64,000 nt of DNA from an uncultured Methanolobus sp. (GCF_963665675.1 NZ_OY762426.1:1984001-2048000); one strand, 5' to 3'. Positions 56,149-64,000 are shown, counted from the first letter of the stretch. Numbers and translations: made by a program. The notes: a model not told the origin generated them from the letters alone.

Positions 56149-57069
56149 ATGCCGATGGCTATCACTATTGAAGGTACTGCGTTTCCACTCGGCGAGATAA
56201 ACAAAAACGGATGGGGAATTCCATTTTCAGAATCAGATAATGCCATCTCTTCTCTCAAAGGTTCTGTGCTTCGGATATGCCCACGGGATGCTCCACACGA
56301 ATGTGACTTTTCTGAGGATCCGAATGCTGAGATCGGCAGGATTGTCGATGCCTGGCGTGAAGGATCTGAGATCAAAGCAAGAGCAGCAGTAACTGATTCG
56401 GTGGCTGAAAGAAAGATTCAGGACGGGACCTGGGAAAACACATGGAGTGTCTATTCTCTGGCCGATTCTATCGATGATAACTGGGCCAGCGAAGTCCAGG
56501 CCAGGTCCTTGACCCTTGTCCAGAATCCTGCATGGGAGCAGGCAACCTGGAACATAGCAGCTGCAGAGGAAGGAAAGGTAGCGGTACGTAACATTCATCA
56601 ATTCAAAATCATCGCATCAGGTGATCCTGTGACAAATAACAAAGACAATCCTAACAGCGATGAAGACTCTTCATCGGATGAAAAACTTGCTGAGCTCGAA
56701 AAGGACAATGCAGCCAAAGATAAGGATATCGAGGACCTGAAGGCTGCTAATACAGAGCTTGAAACAAAGGTTAATGATCTCGAAAAAGTGGTCGCTTCAT
56801 ATGAAAAGGACAAGGCCACATCCGTTCCTCTGGAAAAGGTGCAGGAGCTTGTGGCAAGCAAAGCCGATGAGATCGCCACCGCAAAGATAGTGGCATACAA
56901 GGAAGAGCAGAGAAGAGACAATGCAATGGAAAGTCTCACAGCTGCCAGGAAGAACCTGAACCTTGAGACAAAGGATGAAGATTGCCAGCATCATACCAGC
57001 TTGCAGCAATTGCTTTATCTCGTGGATGGTTGGCACAGTCAATCATGCTCATACACTCCTCTTCTGTAA
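56149..57069 (+). CDS. Prohead protease-like viral protein, C-terminally truncated and fused to junk
   Basis: 306 residues. The front 150 (MPMAITIEGTAFPLGEINKNGWGIPF ... SLTLVQNPAWEQATWNIA) resemble capsid maturation proteases of tailed archaeal viruses. Then comes a coiled coil of scaffold type (DEKLAELEKDNAAKDKDIEDLKAANTELETKVNDLEKVV, about 180-240). From about residue 278 (DEDCQHHTSLQQLL...) the chain is only the complement of the integrase gene read in the other direction. The break is near 56981. The real gene therefore lost its end by a deletion. No portal or major capsid gene remains. The family call is moderate. Confidence 0.55.
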   Translation: MPMAITIEGTAFPLGEINKNGWGIPFSESDNAISSLKGSVLRICPRDAPHECDFSEDPNAEIGRIVDAWREGSEIKARAAVTDSVAERKIQDGTWENTWSVYSLADSIDDNWASEVQARSLTLVQNPAWEQATWNIAAAEEGKVAVRNIHQFKIIASGDPVTNNKDNPNSDEDSSSDEKLAELEKDNAAKDKDIEDLKAANTELETKVNDLEKVVASYEKDKATSVPLEKVQELVASKADEIATAKIVAYKEEQRRDNAMESLTAARKNLNLETKDEDCQHHTSLQQLLYLVDGWHSQSCSYTPLL

Positions 57070-57462
57070 GTAGTTCCTCTGGGAGCATCTGATCAGATTG
57101 TTTGATAGGGGTTTTGATCCACTCGGTCATTTCTGGCTCTTTCCCACCATTGAGCCAGCGGAAGAAACGTTTGATTGTGACCTTATATCCCTGTTTAGTC
57201 CATGGCTTCTTATCAGATCTTTCCAGCTCTGCCAAAAAGCGATACATATCGCTCATTGTAATCTCATCGAAATCCTTGTCAAAATTCTTGCTGAGTATTT
57301 CAATTGACTAAAATATTTGAGAATTCTTGCATCGGAAAGACCCTCTGCGTACAATACGTTCACAAAAGCAAAAATAGTGTCCTTGTTCTTTTGTGAATAA
57401 TCTGCTTCTATTATCCTTTGTTCAGCAGTTTGAATACTTTTCTTATAGTTGTATAGTCCCAT
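56984..57462 (-). pseudogene. Tyrosine recombinase (integrase), frameshifted and truncated
   Basis: It starts MGLYNYKKSIQTAEQRIIEADYSQKNKDTIFAFVNVLYAEGLSDARILKYFSQLK, a SAM-like core-binding domain of archaeal XerC/D-type integrases. A one-base frameshift near 57290 leads into NFDKDFDEITMSDMYRFLAELERSDKKPWTKQGYKVTIKRFFRWLNG ... LTEEECMSMIDCANHPRDKAI ... WYDAG, then the deletion scar near 56984. The whole catalytic domain (R-H-R-Y) is gone. The gene starts 79 bases from attR, as expected for the integrase of this element. Confidence 0.8.
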
Positions 57463-57519
57463 ATCTACTACTACCTCGTCCCTGCATATAACTTGAAAAC
57501 AAGCAGGGTGACAGTGTTG

Positions 57520-57553
57520 GGCTTTTAACTATAGTTTTTACGCCGAGGTTGGG
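57520..57553. other. attR of the integrated element
   Basis: Arm GGCTTTTAACTAT (57520-57532), 8-base spacer, then core CGCCGAGGTTGGG (57541-57553), which is the 3' end of the tRNA-Ser gene on the minus strand. See attL at 45168. Confidence 0.75.
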
Positions 57554-57656
57554 ATTCGAACCCAAGCACTCCTTCCGGAGAAACCGGTCTCGAGCCGGTC
57601 GCGTTTGGACTCCGGGGCAAAACAGCCGGCGGATTAGTCCGCTCTGCCACCTCGGC
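57541..57656 (-). tRNA. tRNA-Ser(CGA) with a putative intron in the D-arm
   Basis: Acceptor stem GCCGAGG/CCTCGGC with discriminator G; T-arm TTGGG TTCGAAT CCCAA; long variable arm CTCC-GGAA-GGAG; anticodon arm ACCGG CTCGAGA CCGGT with anticodon CGA. The total of 116 nt exceeds the usual 86. About 30 nt (near 57603-57632) interrupt the 3' side of the D-arm. Taking them out gives GGACTAATGCG followed by ACCGG, a normal D-stem. CCA is not encoded. The 3' end is the attachment site of the integrated element and stays intact. Confidence 0.85.
57603..57632 (-). other. Putative non-canonical tRNA intron
   Basis: Read on the minus strand, GGACT before the insert pairs with AGTCC near its end. AAT and AAA stand as 3-nt bulges on opposite strands around this helix, and CCG/CGG continues inside. 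This is the bulge-helix-bulge layout recognised by archaeal splicing endonuclease. The exact cut is uncertain by one or two bases. Confidence 0.6.
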
Positions 57657-57705
57657 ACATTGGATTTGAAGGCTGTACTATCTTAAAAAGCTATCGAGGA
57701 AAACT

Positions 57706-58938
57706 CTAGAAGTCAAAGAGGGAACTCTGGTTCTTTTTAGGAGGAATTTCATCCTTATTTTCAATTTCTTCAGGAATTTCGATATGGCCGTACTGACCAC
57801 CGCCTCCCGGATGGATTATAAGTTTCTTTTCCCTGAAGGCAAGTATCGCATTCGATACACGTTTGTCCAGGAAATCCATATCATCGATTTCTGCATTCAG
57901 GAGAACATTGAGTTCATTATCATATCGTTCCATCAGGCTGTTCCAGGCAGTCTGGACACCTTTTGTATTAATGCTGGCATGTCCCAGTGCGGTCATAATA
58001 ATTTCTGAAAGGGGCATCAGGTGAACGTAAGGAGGTCTGTATTCGGGATGTTTCGGAGTATCAAAATTTGCCAGCTCATTAACCCTGTCCTTTACTCCTT
58101 TTTTGATGAGGCCACCACAGTTGCTGCATTTCCATTTCAATTCATGACACTGTTCCAGTGGATAATGTGTAAAACATTTGATGCATGCAGACTCGTTGTA
58201 TTTACCTTCCTGCGGATAGAAACCTGCATTATATGTGACTCCATAGCCTTCTTCCCTGAGAATGGCTTTTTTAAGTCCTTCAAAGGATACTTCAGGGACA
58301 TTTATCTGGTTGAACTCGCGTGCCAGTTTGTTGGACCATGGAGAATGAGCATCCGAATTTGAGAGGAAAGTAAGTCTGTGAAGTTCTTCTATCCTGTCGG
58401 CATAGTCACTGTCAGCACTGAGTCCGAGTTCAAGGAATGAAATATAGTCAGTCATGTCTCCATAACAGCTTTCCAGTGAATCGTGATATGCATAAAGAGC
58501 TGTCCAGGGAGTGAATGCATGACATGGGCCGATGAGTGCTTCCACATCCTTTGCTATCTCAGCAATCTCGCAACCGTTCAGCCTTACAGTCGGACGGCCA
58601 TCTGCTGCAAGGTTACAATATCCGCTGATTCTCTCTGTAAGTTCTTCTGCCTTGGATATTGAGGGCAACAGCAACAAGTGGTGAACGCGGCTGCTATCCT
58701 CTATTTCAGTAGTGATTATAAAATTAGTTTTTCCGATGGATACAGTCTCGTCATCCACAGATGCCTTCTTTATTTCCTTTATCCACTCGGGGTGGGTGCA
58801 ATCCCCTGTTGCAACCAGATCTACACCTTTTTTCGCTGCTTCTTCTGCCATTACTGGCAGTTCCATTTTATTCGAACATGCCATCGAATATTTGGAATGC
58901 AGGTGAAGATCGGCATTGATAAGCATTTTATTAGCCAA
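57706..58938 (-). CDS. Endonuclease Q (EndoQ)
   Basis: 410 residues. It is the PHP-type DNA repair nuclease known from Thermococcales and some methanogens, which cuts 5' of deaminated bases. PHP metal-binding motif NADLHLHSKYSMAC (about 7-20), ATGDCTHPEW (about 43-52), SNSDAHSPW (about 213-221). Zinc site: CIKCF ... CHELKWKCSNCGG. The C-terminal domain follows. It starts ATG 58938 (alternative 58926) and overlaps the PAC2-family gene by 8 bases. It is last in the operon with ribosomal genes. Confidence 0.82.
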   Translation of the reverse strand: MANKMLINADLHLHSKYSMACSNKMELPVMAEEAAKKGVDLVATGDCTHPEWIKEIKKASVDDETVSIGKTNFIITTEIEDSSRVHHLLLLPSISKAEELTERISGYCNLAADGRPTVRLNGCEIAEIAKDVEALIGPCHAFTPWTALYAYHDSLESCYGDMTDYISFLELGLSADSDYADRIEELHRLTFLSNSDAHSPWSNKLAREFNQINVPEVSFEGLKKAILREEGYGVTYNAGFYPQEGKYNESACIKCFTHYPLEQCHELKWKCSNCGGLIKKGVKDRVNELANFDTPKHPEYRPPYVHLMPLSEIIMTALGHASINTKGVQTAWNSLMERYDNELNVLLNAEIDDMDFLDKRVSNAILAFREKKLIIHPGGGGQYGHIEIPEEIENKDEIPPKKNQSSLFDF

Positions 58939-59707
58939 TATATCTCAGATCTTCGTCTTTAACGGTACTCATATCAGGCATGCCTTTTTGCTGCTGTTCG
59001 ACTTCCTTGAGCCTTGCAACTATCTTTTCCATTTCCTTGGCACGCTCTTCAAGTGGACCGACATCGATGTCTATATCAAATATCTTACATATGACTTTGA
59101 GAAGTGACTGTGCACTTTTCGGATCGACAAGATACCCGGAAGTAAGTCCCATAAGGCAGGCTGAATCTATATTCTTGAATTTGCTCATTCCAAGCAGAAG
59201 TCCTGATGCACCTACAATGCCTCCTCCCGGTTCGTTCTCTTTGAAAGTTACTCCGTATTCCTTAAGCTCCTCAACAAGTTCAATGTTATTGACTGCGCCG
59301 AGTACTTCATCAGAATAAGTAAGTTGTCCGGTAGGGAATCCTCCAAGAGTATATATTCTCTTGACTCCTAGTTCCATTGCAAGATCAAGGTAAAGTGTGC
59401 AAAGTTTGTAATGACCTTCAGTTGAAGAACTCTGATGATCACCGATTAATGCAACAATATCGTTTTTTTCTGTGTGGCAGATAAATACCTCATTGTTCAC
59501 AAGCTGTATCTCGCTGTTTTCATCAACAAGAACCTGTGGTGGGAAATGATGTGAATATATTTCCAGAAGCTTCTCTGCTTCAAGCTCTTCTACCAGATGT
59601 TCAGCAACAAGTTTCCCGACATGTCCTACTCCCGGCAGGCCTACAATAAGCACCGGGTTGTTTAGCTGCACATCCTCTTTCACACGTATTACTTCTATTT
59701 CCTTCAC
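58931..59707 (-). CDS. PAC2-family protein (proteasome assembly chaperone-like)
   Basis: 258 residues. The PAC2 fold shows the conserved NNPVLIVGLPGVGHVGKLVAEHLVEEL at the front and later YTLGGFPTGQLT and GGGIVGASGLLLG. Start GTG 59707, overlapping the stop of nop10 (GTGA). In archaea the gene lies with Nop10 and aIF2-alpha. Its exact task in archaea is not settled. Confidence 0.87.
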   Translation of the reverse strand: MKEIEVIRVKEDVQLNNPVLIVGLPGVGHVGKLVAEHLVEELEAEKLLEIYSHHFPPQVLVDENSEIQLVNNEVFICHTEKNDIVALIGDHQSSSTEGHYKLCTLYLDLAMELGVKRIYTLGGFPTGQLTYSDEVLGAVNNIELVEELKEYGVTFKENEPGGGIVGASGLLLGMSKFKNIDSACLMGLTSGYLVDPKSAQSLLKVICKIFDIDIDVGPLEERAKEMEKIVARLKEVEQQQKGMPDMSTVKDEDLRYIG

Positions 59708-59868
59708 AGGTGTCCCTCCCTTCTTGCTATCCTGCGATATTTGCCATAAGGATCCAGCGGGGAAAATCTTGCAGGCTGCGGCCTCACTGTAGTCAAACTA
59801 CATTGCGGGCAGACTACATCCAGAGTATATCTGCCACAATTCCTGCATTTGAAGATCTTCTGTCCCAA
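59704..59868 (-). CDS. nop10: H/ACA ribonucleoprotein protein Nop10
   Basis: 54 residues, start TTG 59868. Core of box H/ACA pseudouridylation particles. It begins MGQKIFKCRNCGRYTLDVVC and has a C-x2-C ... C-x2-C zinc site (KCRNCG, VCPQC). The basic tail is typical (RPQPARFSPLDPYGKYRRIARREG). It starts in the end of aIF2-alpha gene space and overlaps the PAC2-family gene by 4 bases. Confidence 0.92.
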   Translation of the reverse strand: MGQKIFKCRNCGRYTLDVVCPQCSLTTVRPQPARFSPLDPYGKYRRIARREGHL

Positions 59869-59874
59869 GGAATC

Positions 59875-60672
59875 TCACACCTTCACGGTGTCGTTGTGCC
59901 TGTGGAATTCGCCTTTTCCACCAAGCTTTTCAATAGTAGCAATGGCTGCATTCGCAGACTTTTTCAGCACGGATTCCGCCTTCTTGTAATCAGGAGCAAT
60001 CACCTTGATTCTGTATCTTGGTGCACCAGTATAACTGATGTCGATCTTAACTCCTTCTTCCTCAATTTCATTTCCTGCTTCAAGAGCCATTTTTATGATC
60101 TCTATTCCGTCGGGCATGTAACAATTGAGGTCTATGTATCCGGCAATATCTACAAATGGCAGTTTAATATTACTCTGAGCAACCTTTACAATGCTTGTGA
60201 CAATCTTTTTCTTCATTTTCACATCGTTAAAAGCATCTTCGCCACTTATGGCTGCTTCTTCAAATGCAGAATAAAGACTGCCAAAACTCTCCAGCAAGTT
60301 TGGTTTGATTTTATCCATCTCTTCCTTGCCGGTTCCTGTTTCCTCTGAAACGAACTGAAGCCATTTGAATGCCTTCTGTTCATTCTTCCAGTCCTGTATC
60401 TTTGCACGTTTCTGGTGCTCGTTGACATCTTTAAGGGACAGGTCGATGTGGCGACGTGAAGAATCCACGTTCAGAACTTTGCAGACTACCTTCTGTCCTT
60501 CACGTACATGGTCTCTTACGTATTTGACCCATCCGGCCTTGATCTCCGATATGTGGATAAAACCTTCTTTTCCACCGAATTCTTCAAGGGTTGTGTATGC
60601 ACCGAAATCAGTAACATTCTTCACGGTACAGACAACAAAATCCCCGCTTTCAGGCCAGTTGTTATCATCCAT
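59875..60672 (-). CDS. Translation initiation factor aIF2, alpha subunit
   Basis: 265 residues. S1 RNA-binding domain at 8-82 (SGDFVVCTVKNVTDFGAYTTLEEFGGKEGFIHISEIKAGW). A helical middle domain and the C-terminal alpha-beta domain (ISYTGAPRYRIKVIAPDYKKAESVLKKSANAAI) follow. It is part of the aIF2 heterotrimer delivering initiator tRNA. The order rpl44e, rps27e, aif2a, nop10 is the standard archaeal one. Confidence 0.95.
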   Translation of the reverse strand: MDDNNWPESGDFVVCTVKNVTDFGAYTTLEEFGGKEGFIHISEIKAGWVKYVRDHVREGQKVVCKVLNVDSSRRHIDLSLKDVNEHQKRAKIQDWKNEQKAFKWLQFVSEETGTGKEEMDKIKPNLLESFGSLYSAFEEAAISGEDAFNDVKMKKKIVTSIVKVAQSNIKLPFVDIAGYIDLNCYMPDGIEIIKMALEAGNEIEEEGVKIDISYTGAPRYRIKVIAPDYKKAESVLKKSANAAIATIEKLGGKGEFHRHNDTVKV

Positions 60673-60688
60673 TATAAATCACTTTGAT

Positions 60689-61161
<473 letters not shown>

Positions 61162-61178
61162 CTTGATAAGTTATTAGT

Positions 61179-61886
61179 TTAAAGAATCATTTGTGCCACG
61201 TTGCGTTTGATCAGTCCCTTTACATTCAGGGCAGGCAAAACAACAACGTCTTCGGCATGTAATGTATAATTGCGATTATCCATAGCCTTGAAAGTAGGCA
61301 GGTCCTCCAGTATTCGCACAACAACGAATTCTTTATTTATATTACTTTTGCCTATTTCATCTTTATTGCTGGTTCCAGATGGTATGTCTGCATCCATATG
61401 CTCAGGACGGTCAACATCATTAGTATCTCCTATTTCTTCAGTAATGGTAGAAGTATCAACCTTGCTGCTTTCTGATGCTTCCTTTTTACTCTTGCTTTCC
61501 GCCGCCTGGGGATCGAGAATGGGCACCAGTAATTCAGCACGCGCAGAATTAATCGCAGTCAATACTGCATCGTAAACCTTTTTCTCTTCCGGCAATAATT
61601 TGCTCATATCCTGTGAAGGTGGCATACTGGAAAATGCATTGTTTGTTGCATAACTTATTATCTTGCGGATACGGCGTATAAATATTACTTCTATATCGGT
61701 AATTGCACTCTGTAACTCGTTGTCAAGCATTTTAGACTCAACTGAACGGGGATTATCGATCTTGAATATCTCTTCTTCCAGTTCCTTGAGGTATTTCTCG
61801 ACATCCTTGTAAAAGCCAGGATGCAGCGATTTGAGTGTAGAACTTCCTTCATCTCTCAGTACGTTCTTTAGCCCATTACCGTCCAT
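61179..61886 (-). CDS. GINS complex protein (Gins51 type)
   Basis: About 235 residues from ATG 61886, preceded by GAGGTG; the frame runs to 61925. N-terminal helical GINS A-domain, then an acidic disordered linker (ASESSKVDTSTITEEIGDTNDVDRPEHMDADIP), then a small C-terminal B-domain (EFVVVRILEDLPTFKAMDNRNYTLHAEDVVVLPALNVKGLIKRNVA). GINS binds MCM and primase at replication forks. The gene overlaps priS by 11 bases, as in many archaea. The A-then-B order fits Gins51. Confidence 0.82.
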   Translation of the reverse strand: MDGNGLKNVLRDEGSSTLKSLHPGFYKDVEKYLKELEEEIFKIDNPRSVESKMLDNELQSAITDIEVIFIRRIRKIISYATNNAFSSMPPSQDMSKLLPEEKKVYDAVLTAINSARAELLVPILDPQAAESKSKKEASESSKVDTSTITEEIGDTNDVDRPEHMDADIPSGTSNKDEIGKSNINKEFVVVRILEDLPTFKAMDNRNYTLHAEDVVVLPALNVKGLIKRNVAQMIL

Positions 61887-63048
61887 ATTCTGCAACACCT
61901 CTGCACATAAGGTATATTGCGGCATACTCCGGAACTTCCTGTACGCCTTCCTCGACCATCAGGTCTTTACCTTTCATCTGCACAGCAAAAGGTTTAATCA
62001 CTTTTATTTTTTCCGACTTATCACTAAATACCACTGCATCATTTAGAGGTTCAAAAGTTTCAAGTTCATCAATAGATAATGCAGTAACTTTCATACCTGA
62101 TTTTCCATGAAGTGAACCCGGGAGTCTAATAAGTCGTTTAATATCTGCAGTGACAGGCTCATCAACACACGCTGCCATCTGTTCAACCCCCTGATTGACA
62201 ATAGTCTCAAGAAGTTCTTTTTTAATACCGCCGAGTGCATCCATTTTCCCCTTCTTTAAAGCAGCAACTCTTGATTCATCCTGGAATACATCAATAATCT
62301 TTTTCGCTTTAACCTTACCAATACCATCGAATCCGGTTAATATGTCTACTGCATTCTCATTTTTTGAAATTGATGTGAGATACGATATTAGATGTCGATT
62401 TATTCGTCCTCCCCAACCTCCGTCATCTTCAGAGGGGAAAACCGATATTTTGGCAGATTCTGCCCCGGCATCACCTGAAATATCTTTCTTGGTAAATATC
62501 CTTTCAAGATTCAATCCCTTTGAACTCACATAATCAACGATCTCTCTTCTCTCCGCACTTCCAAGGGAAAGTACGGACTCTTCGCTGATATGGAAGTGAT
62601 ATCCTCTGCCTCCAGAGAATACTGCATGCACCTGATCTTCCCTGAATCCGAAATCATCCATCAGGAACTCCAGAAGTTTCAGTGTTTCCCTTTTTCCTTT
62701 CTCAAGCATGTCAGCATAAGAATTAATTCCTCCTGGCAGGTGATCAGAATCAATATCAAAAATGAGATCGGCTTTCAGCCAGTTCTTTTCCTTCATTTTA
62801 GGAGCACCCGGGTATTCGTAGTATGCAACTGAATAATAGGCATGTGCAGGGCCAATTCCGCGCAGGTAATCATGGAGTTCTCCCTCTGACCCAAAAGCAC
62901 GATGTCTTTTCATGAAAGTATCTTGACCACTGGTAAACTCAATAAATCCCCATTCTCTGGAAGTGAAATCCGGTGGTAACTTTATGTCTGCAGTTGCATA
63001 GTAGTTCTGGAAAGCAGATACTACAAACTGTTTAGTTCTCTCATTCAT
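61876..63048 (-). CDS. priS: DNA primase small (catalytic) subunit
   Basis: 390 residues. Polymerase active site D98-x-D100 in ADLIFDIDSDH and the SGGRGYHFHI motif (about 145-154). Also LIRLPGSLHGKSG near 305-317 (nucleotide-binding region). It makes RNA/DNA primers with PriL, which is not in the window. First gene of the operon (start ATG 63048). Confidence 0.95.
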   Translation of the reverse strand: MNERTKQFVVSAFQNYYATADIKLPPDFTSREWGFIEFTSGQDTFMKRHRAFGSEGELHDYLRGIGPAHAYYSVAYYEYPGAPKMKEKNWLKADLIFDIDSDHLPGGINSYADMLEKGKRETLKLLEFLMDDFGFREDQVHAVFSGGRGYHFHISEESVLSLGSAERREIVDYVSSKGLNLERIFTKKDISGDAGAESAKISVFPSEDDGGWGGRINRHLISYLTSISKNENAVDILTGFDGIGKVKAKKIIDVFQDESRVAALKKGKMDALGGIKKELLETIVNQGVEQMAACVDEPVTADIKRLIRLPGSLHGKSGMKVTALSIDELETFEPLNDAVVFSDKSEKIKVIKPFAVQMKGKDLMVEEGVQEVPEYAAIYLMCRGVAEYGR

Positions 63049-63360
63049 CTGATGCCTGTAGCTCCTATCTTATAATCCTGCTTTGATATTTAATCTGCTT
63101 TATGCGTCATAAGGGTTTGTGACGAACATCATTTGTATTGGTTTGTGCGTTCATATTCTATCTTGAATCCGGATAATTTTGTATACGAGTCCACACACCC
63201 AGAACGATTTCGAACATTATCATGCACCATAAATATGATATTATTCAAACTTTTTTCATTTTTGGATTACTGTATCAACTGTACATACAATAAGCTTAAG
63301 TATTTTGTATTCTTCTACAGTTTTGCAATATATTTATAAACCGTACATTGGGTTCTGACT
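63049..63360. promoter_or_regulatory. Divergent promoter region of priS and the DUF1699 gene
   Basis: 312 bp, AT-rich. ATATTTATAAAC near 63330 is a clear TATA box for ATG 63361. No gene seen. Confidence 0.5.
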
Positions 63361-63765
63361 ATGAAAATAAGAGTTGTAAGTTCTAAAGAAGAAGTTGAAT
63401 CGCTCAGTCCGAATGAACAAATAATCCATCTTGCATTTAGGCCATCAAATACGGATATTCTGACATTAATTACCAGGTGTCCTGAATTGAAGGCACTTCA
63501 CATCCCTACATCATATAAGAAAACCATTTCAAATTCTAACATCATGTTGCTTGAAATGCAGGGAATTGAACTCATTGAGGGGGATGTTTGGGGACATAGG
63601 AAAGATATTACTGAATACTCCGAAGTGTCTCAAAGGATCTATGATCTCATCGATGAATACAAGGCAAATGGTCTTTCAGAAGATGAAATCATTGCAAAAA
63701 TGACACGTGAAGAAATGCACATGGGGTCAGATTTGCTCAAATTCATCATTAAAAACAGAAAGTGA
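63361..63765 (+). CDS. DUF1699-family protein
   Basis: 134 residues. It matches the Methanosarcinales family DUF1699: MKIRVVSSKEEVESLSPNEQIIHLAFRPSN, CPELKALHIPTSYKKTIS, and LLEMQGIELIEGDVWGHRKDI. No catalytic motif is visible, and its function is unknown. Transcribed alone from a good TATA box. Confidence 0.85.
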   Translation: MKIRVVSSKEEVESLSPNEQIIHLAFRPSNTDILTLITRCPELKALHIPTSYKKTISNSNIMLLEMQGIELIEGDVWGHRKDITEYSEVSQRIYDLIDEYKANGLSEDEIIAKMTREEMHMGSDLLKFIIKNRK

Positions 63766-63794
63766 CCTGATATATTGATTTTAATATGGGGATT

Positions 63795-63835
63795 GCTGAC
63801 TTTTGCAAGAGCTTGATTCCTATGCAAAAGTCAGC
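63795..63835 (+). terminator. Long hairpin after the DUF1699 gene
   Basis: GCTGACTTTTGCA and TGCAAAAGTCAGC form a perfect 13-bp stem with a 15-base loop, 30 bases after the stop codon. Confidence 0.5.
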
Positions 63836-63853
63836 AGCTACGCATATTTTATG

Positions 63854-63937
63854 GAAGTCGGATAGAAAGGTGATGATGATTGATTAAAGAAATCTCTTTA
63901 ATCAGTGAACAGACTTACTAGCGCTCAATCCGACTTC
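63854..63937. ncRNA. Candidate structured RNA
   Basis: Nested inverted repeats: GAAGTCGGAT (63854-63863) pairs with ATCCGACTTC (63928-63937), and inside it TGATTAAAGA pairs with TCTTTAATCA around the 4-base loop AATC (63881-63904). GTGATGA, like a C box, lies between, but I see no matching D box. It could be a small RNA or a transposon remnant. Confidence 0.35.
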
Positions 63938-64000
63938 AGCGCTTACAATGGAAATTAAGTATATAAATTCACGGTTTTGGATTATACTTATGAGCTTATA
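63938..64000 (+). promoter_or_regulatory. Probable promoter of a gene starting at the window edge
   Basis: AAGTATATAAATT near 63957 is a TATA-like box; ATG at 63990 could begin a gene that continues outside the window. Confidence 0.3.

Larger units (their letters stand above)
45168..57553. mobile_element. Integrated element / degenerate provirus at tRNA-Ser(CGA), 12.4 kb
   Basis: Bounded by attL (45168) and attR (within the tRNA gene 3' end, 57541-57553). Inside are an IS4-type IS, a small gene, two cargo genes of unknown function, an ISH3-like IS, a surface-protein gene, a 194-bp MITE, a prohead-protease-like gene and an integrase fragment. The integrase gene lies beside attR and is not split by it, so it is not of the SSV type. 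Frameshift and deletion mean it can no longer move by itself. Confidence 0.72.

Overview
The window is archaeal, from a methanogen of the Methanosarcinaceae (Methanolobus/Methanococcoides-like is my guess). The evidence is a replication-translation operon of archaeal type (priS, a GINS gene, L44e, S27e, aIF2-alpha, Nop10, PAC2-family protein, EndoQ), a CetZ tubulin homologue, a DUF1699 protein, PGF-pre-PGF and COG1361-type surface proteins, TATA-box promoters, and an intron-containing tRNA without an encoded CCA. Base composition is moderate, and clearly AT-richer in the accessory stretches (about 2.8-3.4 kb and 47.2-50.9 kb).

Layout. 1-5.8 kb: the end of a membrane-anchored exported protein, CetZ, an orphan ABC ATPase, a MITE, a small nuclease-like protein, a PPC-domain protein, a winged-helix regulator and enolase. 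5.9-13.6 kb: a LarA-family protein, a LysE-type exporter, a second diverged MITE, two orphan LolC-type permeases, a PPase-like protein and a decayed AlkD gene. 13.6-26.8 kb: two divergent transport clusters made of repeated units of MacB-type ATPase, COG1361 exported protein and FtsX-type permease, with two Yip1 proteins. 26.8-34.8 kb: small membrane proteins, a regulator, a two-component pair, a second histidine kinase and a lipoprotein serpin. 35-38.4 kb: a methyltransferase, a GNAT toxin/antitoxin pair with a perfect operator-like palindrome, and a lipoprotein. 38.5-45 kb: a damaged type I restriction-modification locus (intact HsdM, a YhcG-like nuclease, an HsdS stub, a separate HsdR_N-like protein).

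45,168-57,553 is an integrated genetic element. It sits at the 3' end of tRNA-Ser(CGA). A 13-bp piece of the tRNA end is duplicated at the far side. Rejoining the two ends in silico puts the core between two perfect 13-bp inverted arms, which is the expected design of an attP site. The element holds a frameshifted IS4-type insertion sequence, cargo genes of unknown function, an ISH3-like insertion sequence, a large GLUG/PKD surface protein, a perfect 194-bp MITE, a truncated viral prohead-protease-like gene and a broken tyrosine integrase. A deletion scar joins the last two.

57.7-63.0 kb (minus strand) is the conserved housekeeping operon, followed by DUF1699 and a candidate structured RNA. 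The genes most likely to work together are the ATPase/exported protein/permease units at 14-27 kb, the kinase and response regulator at 28-30.5 kb, the acetyltransferase toxin with its antitoxin, and the replication/translation operon.
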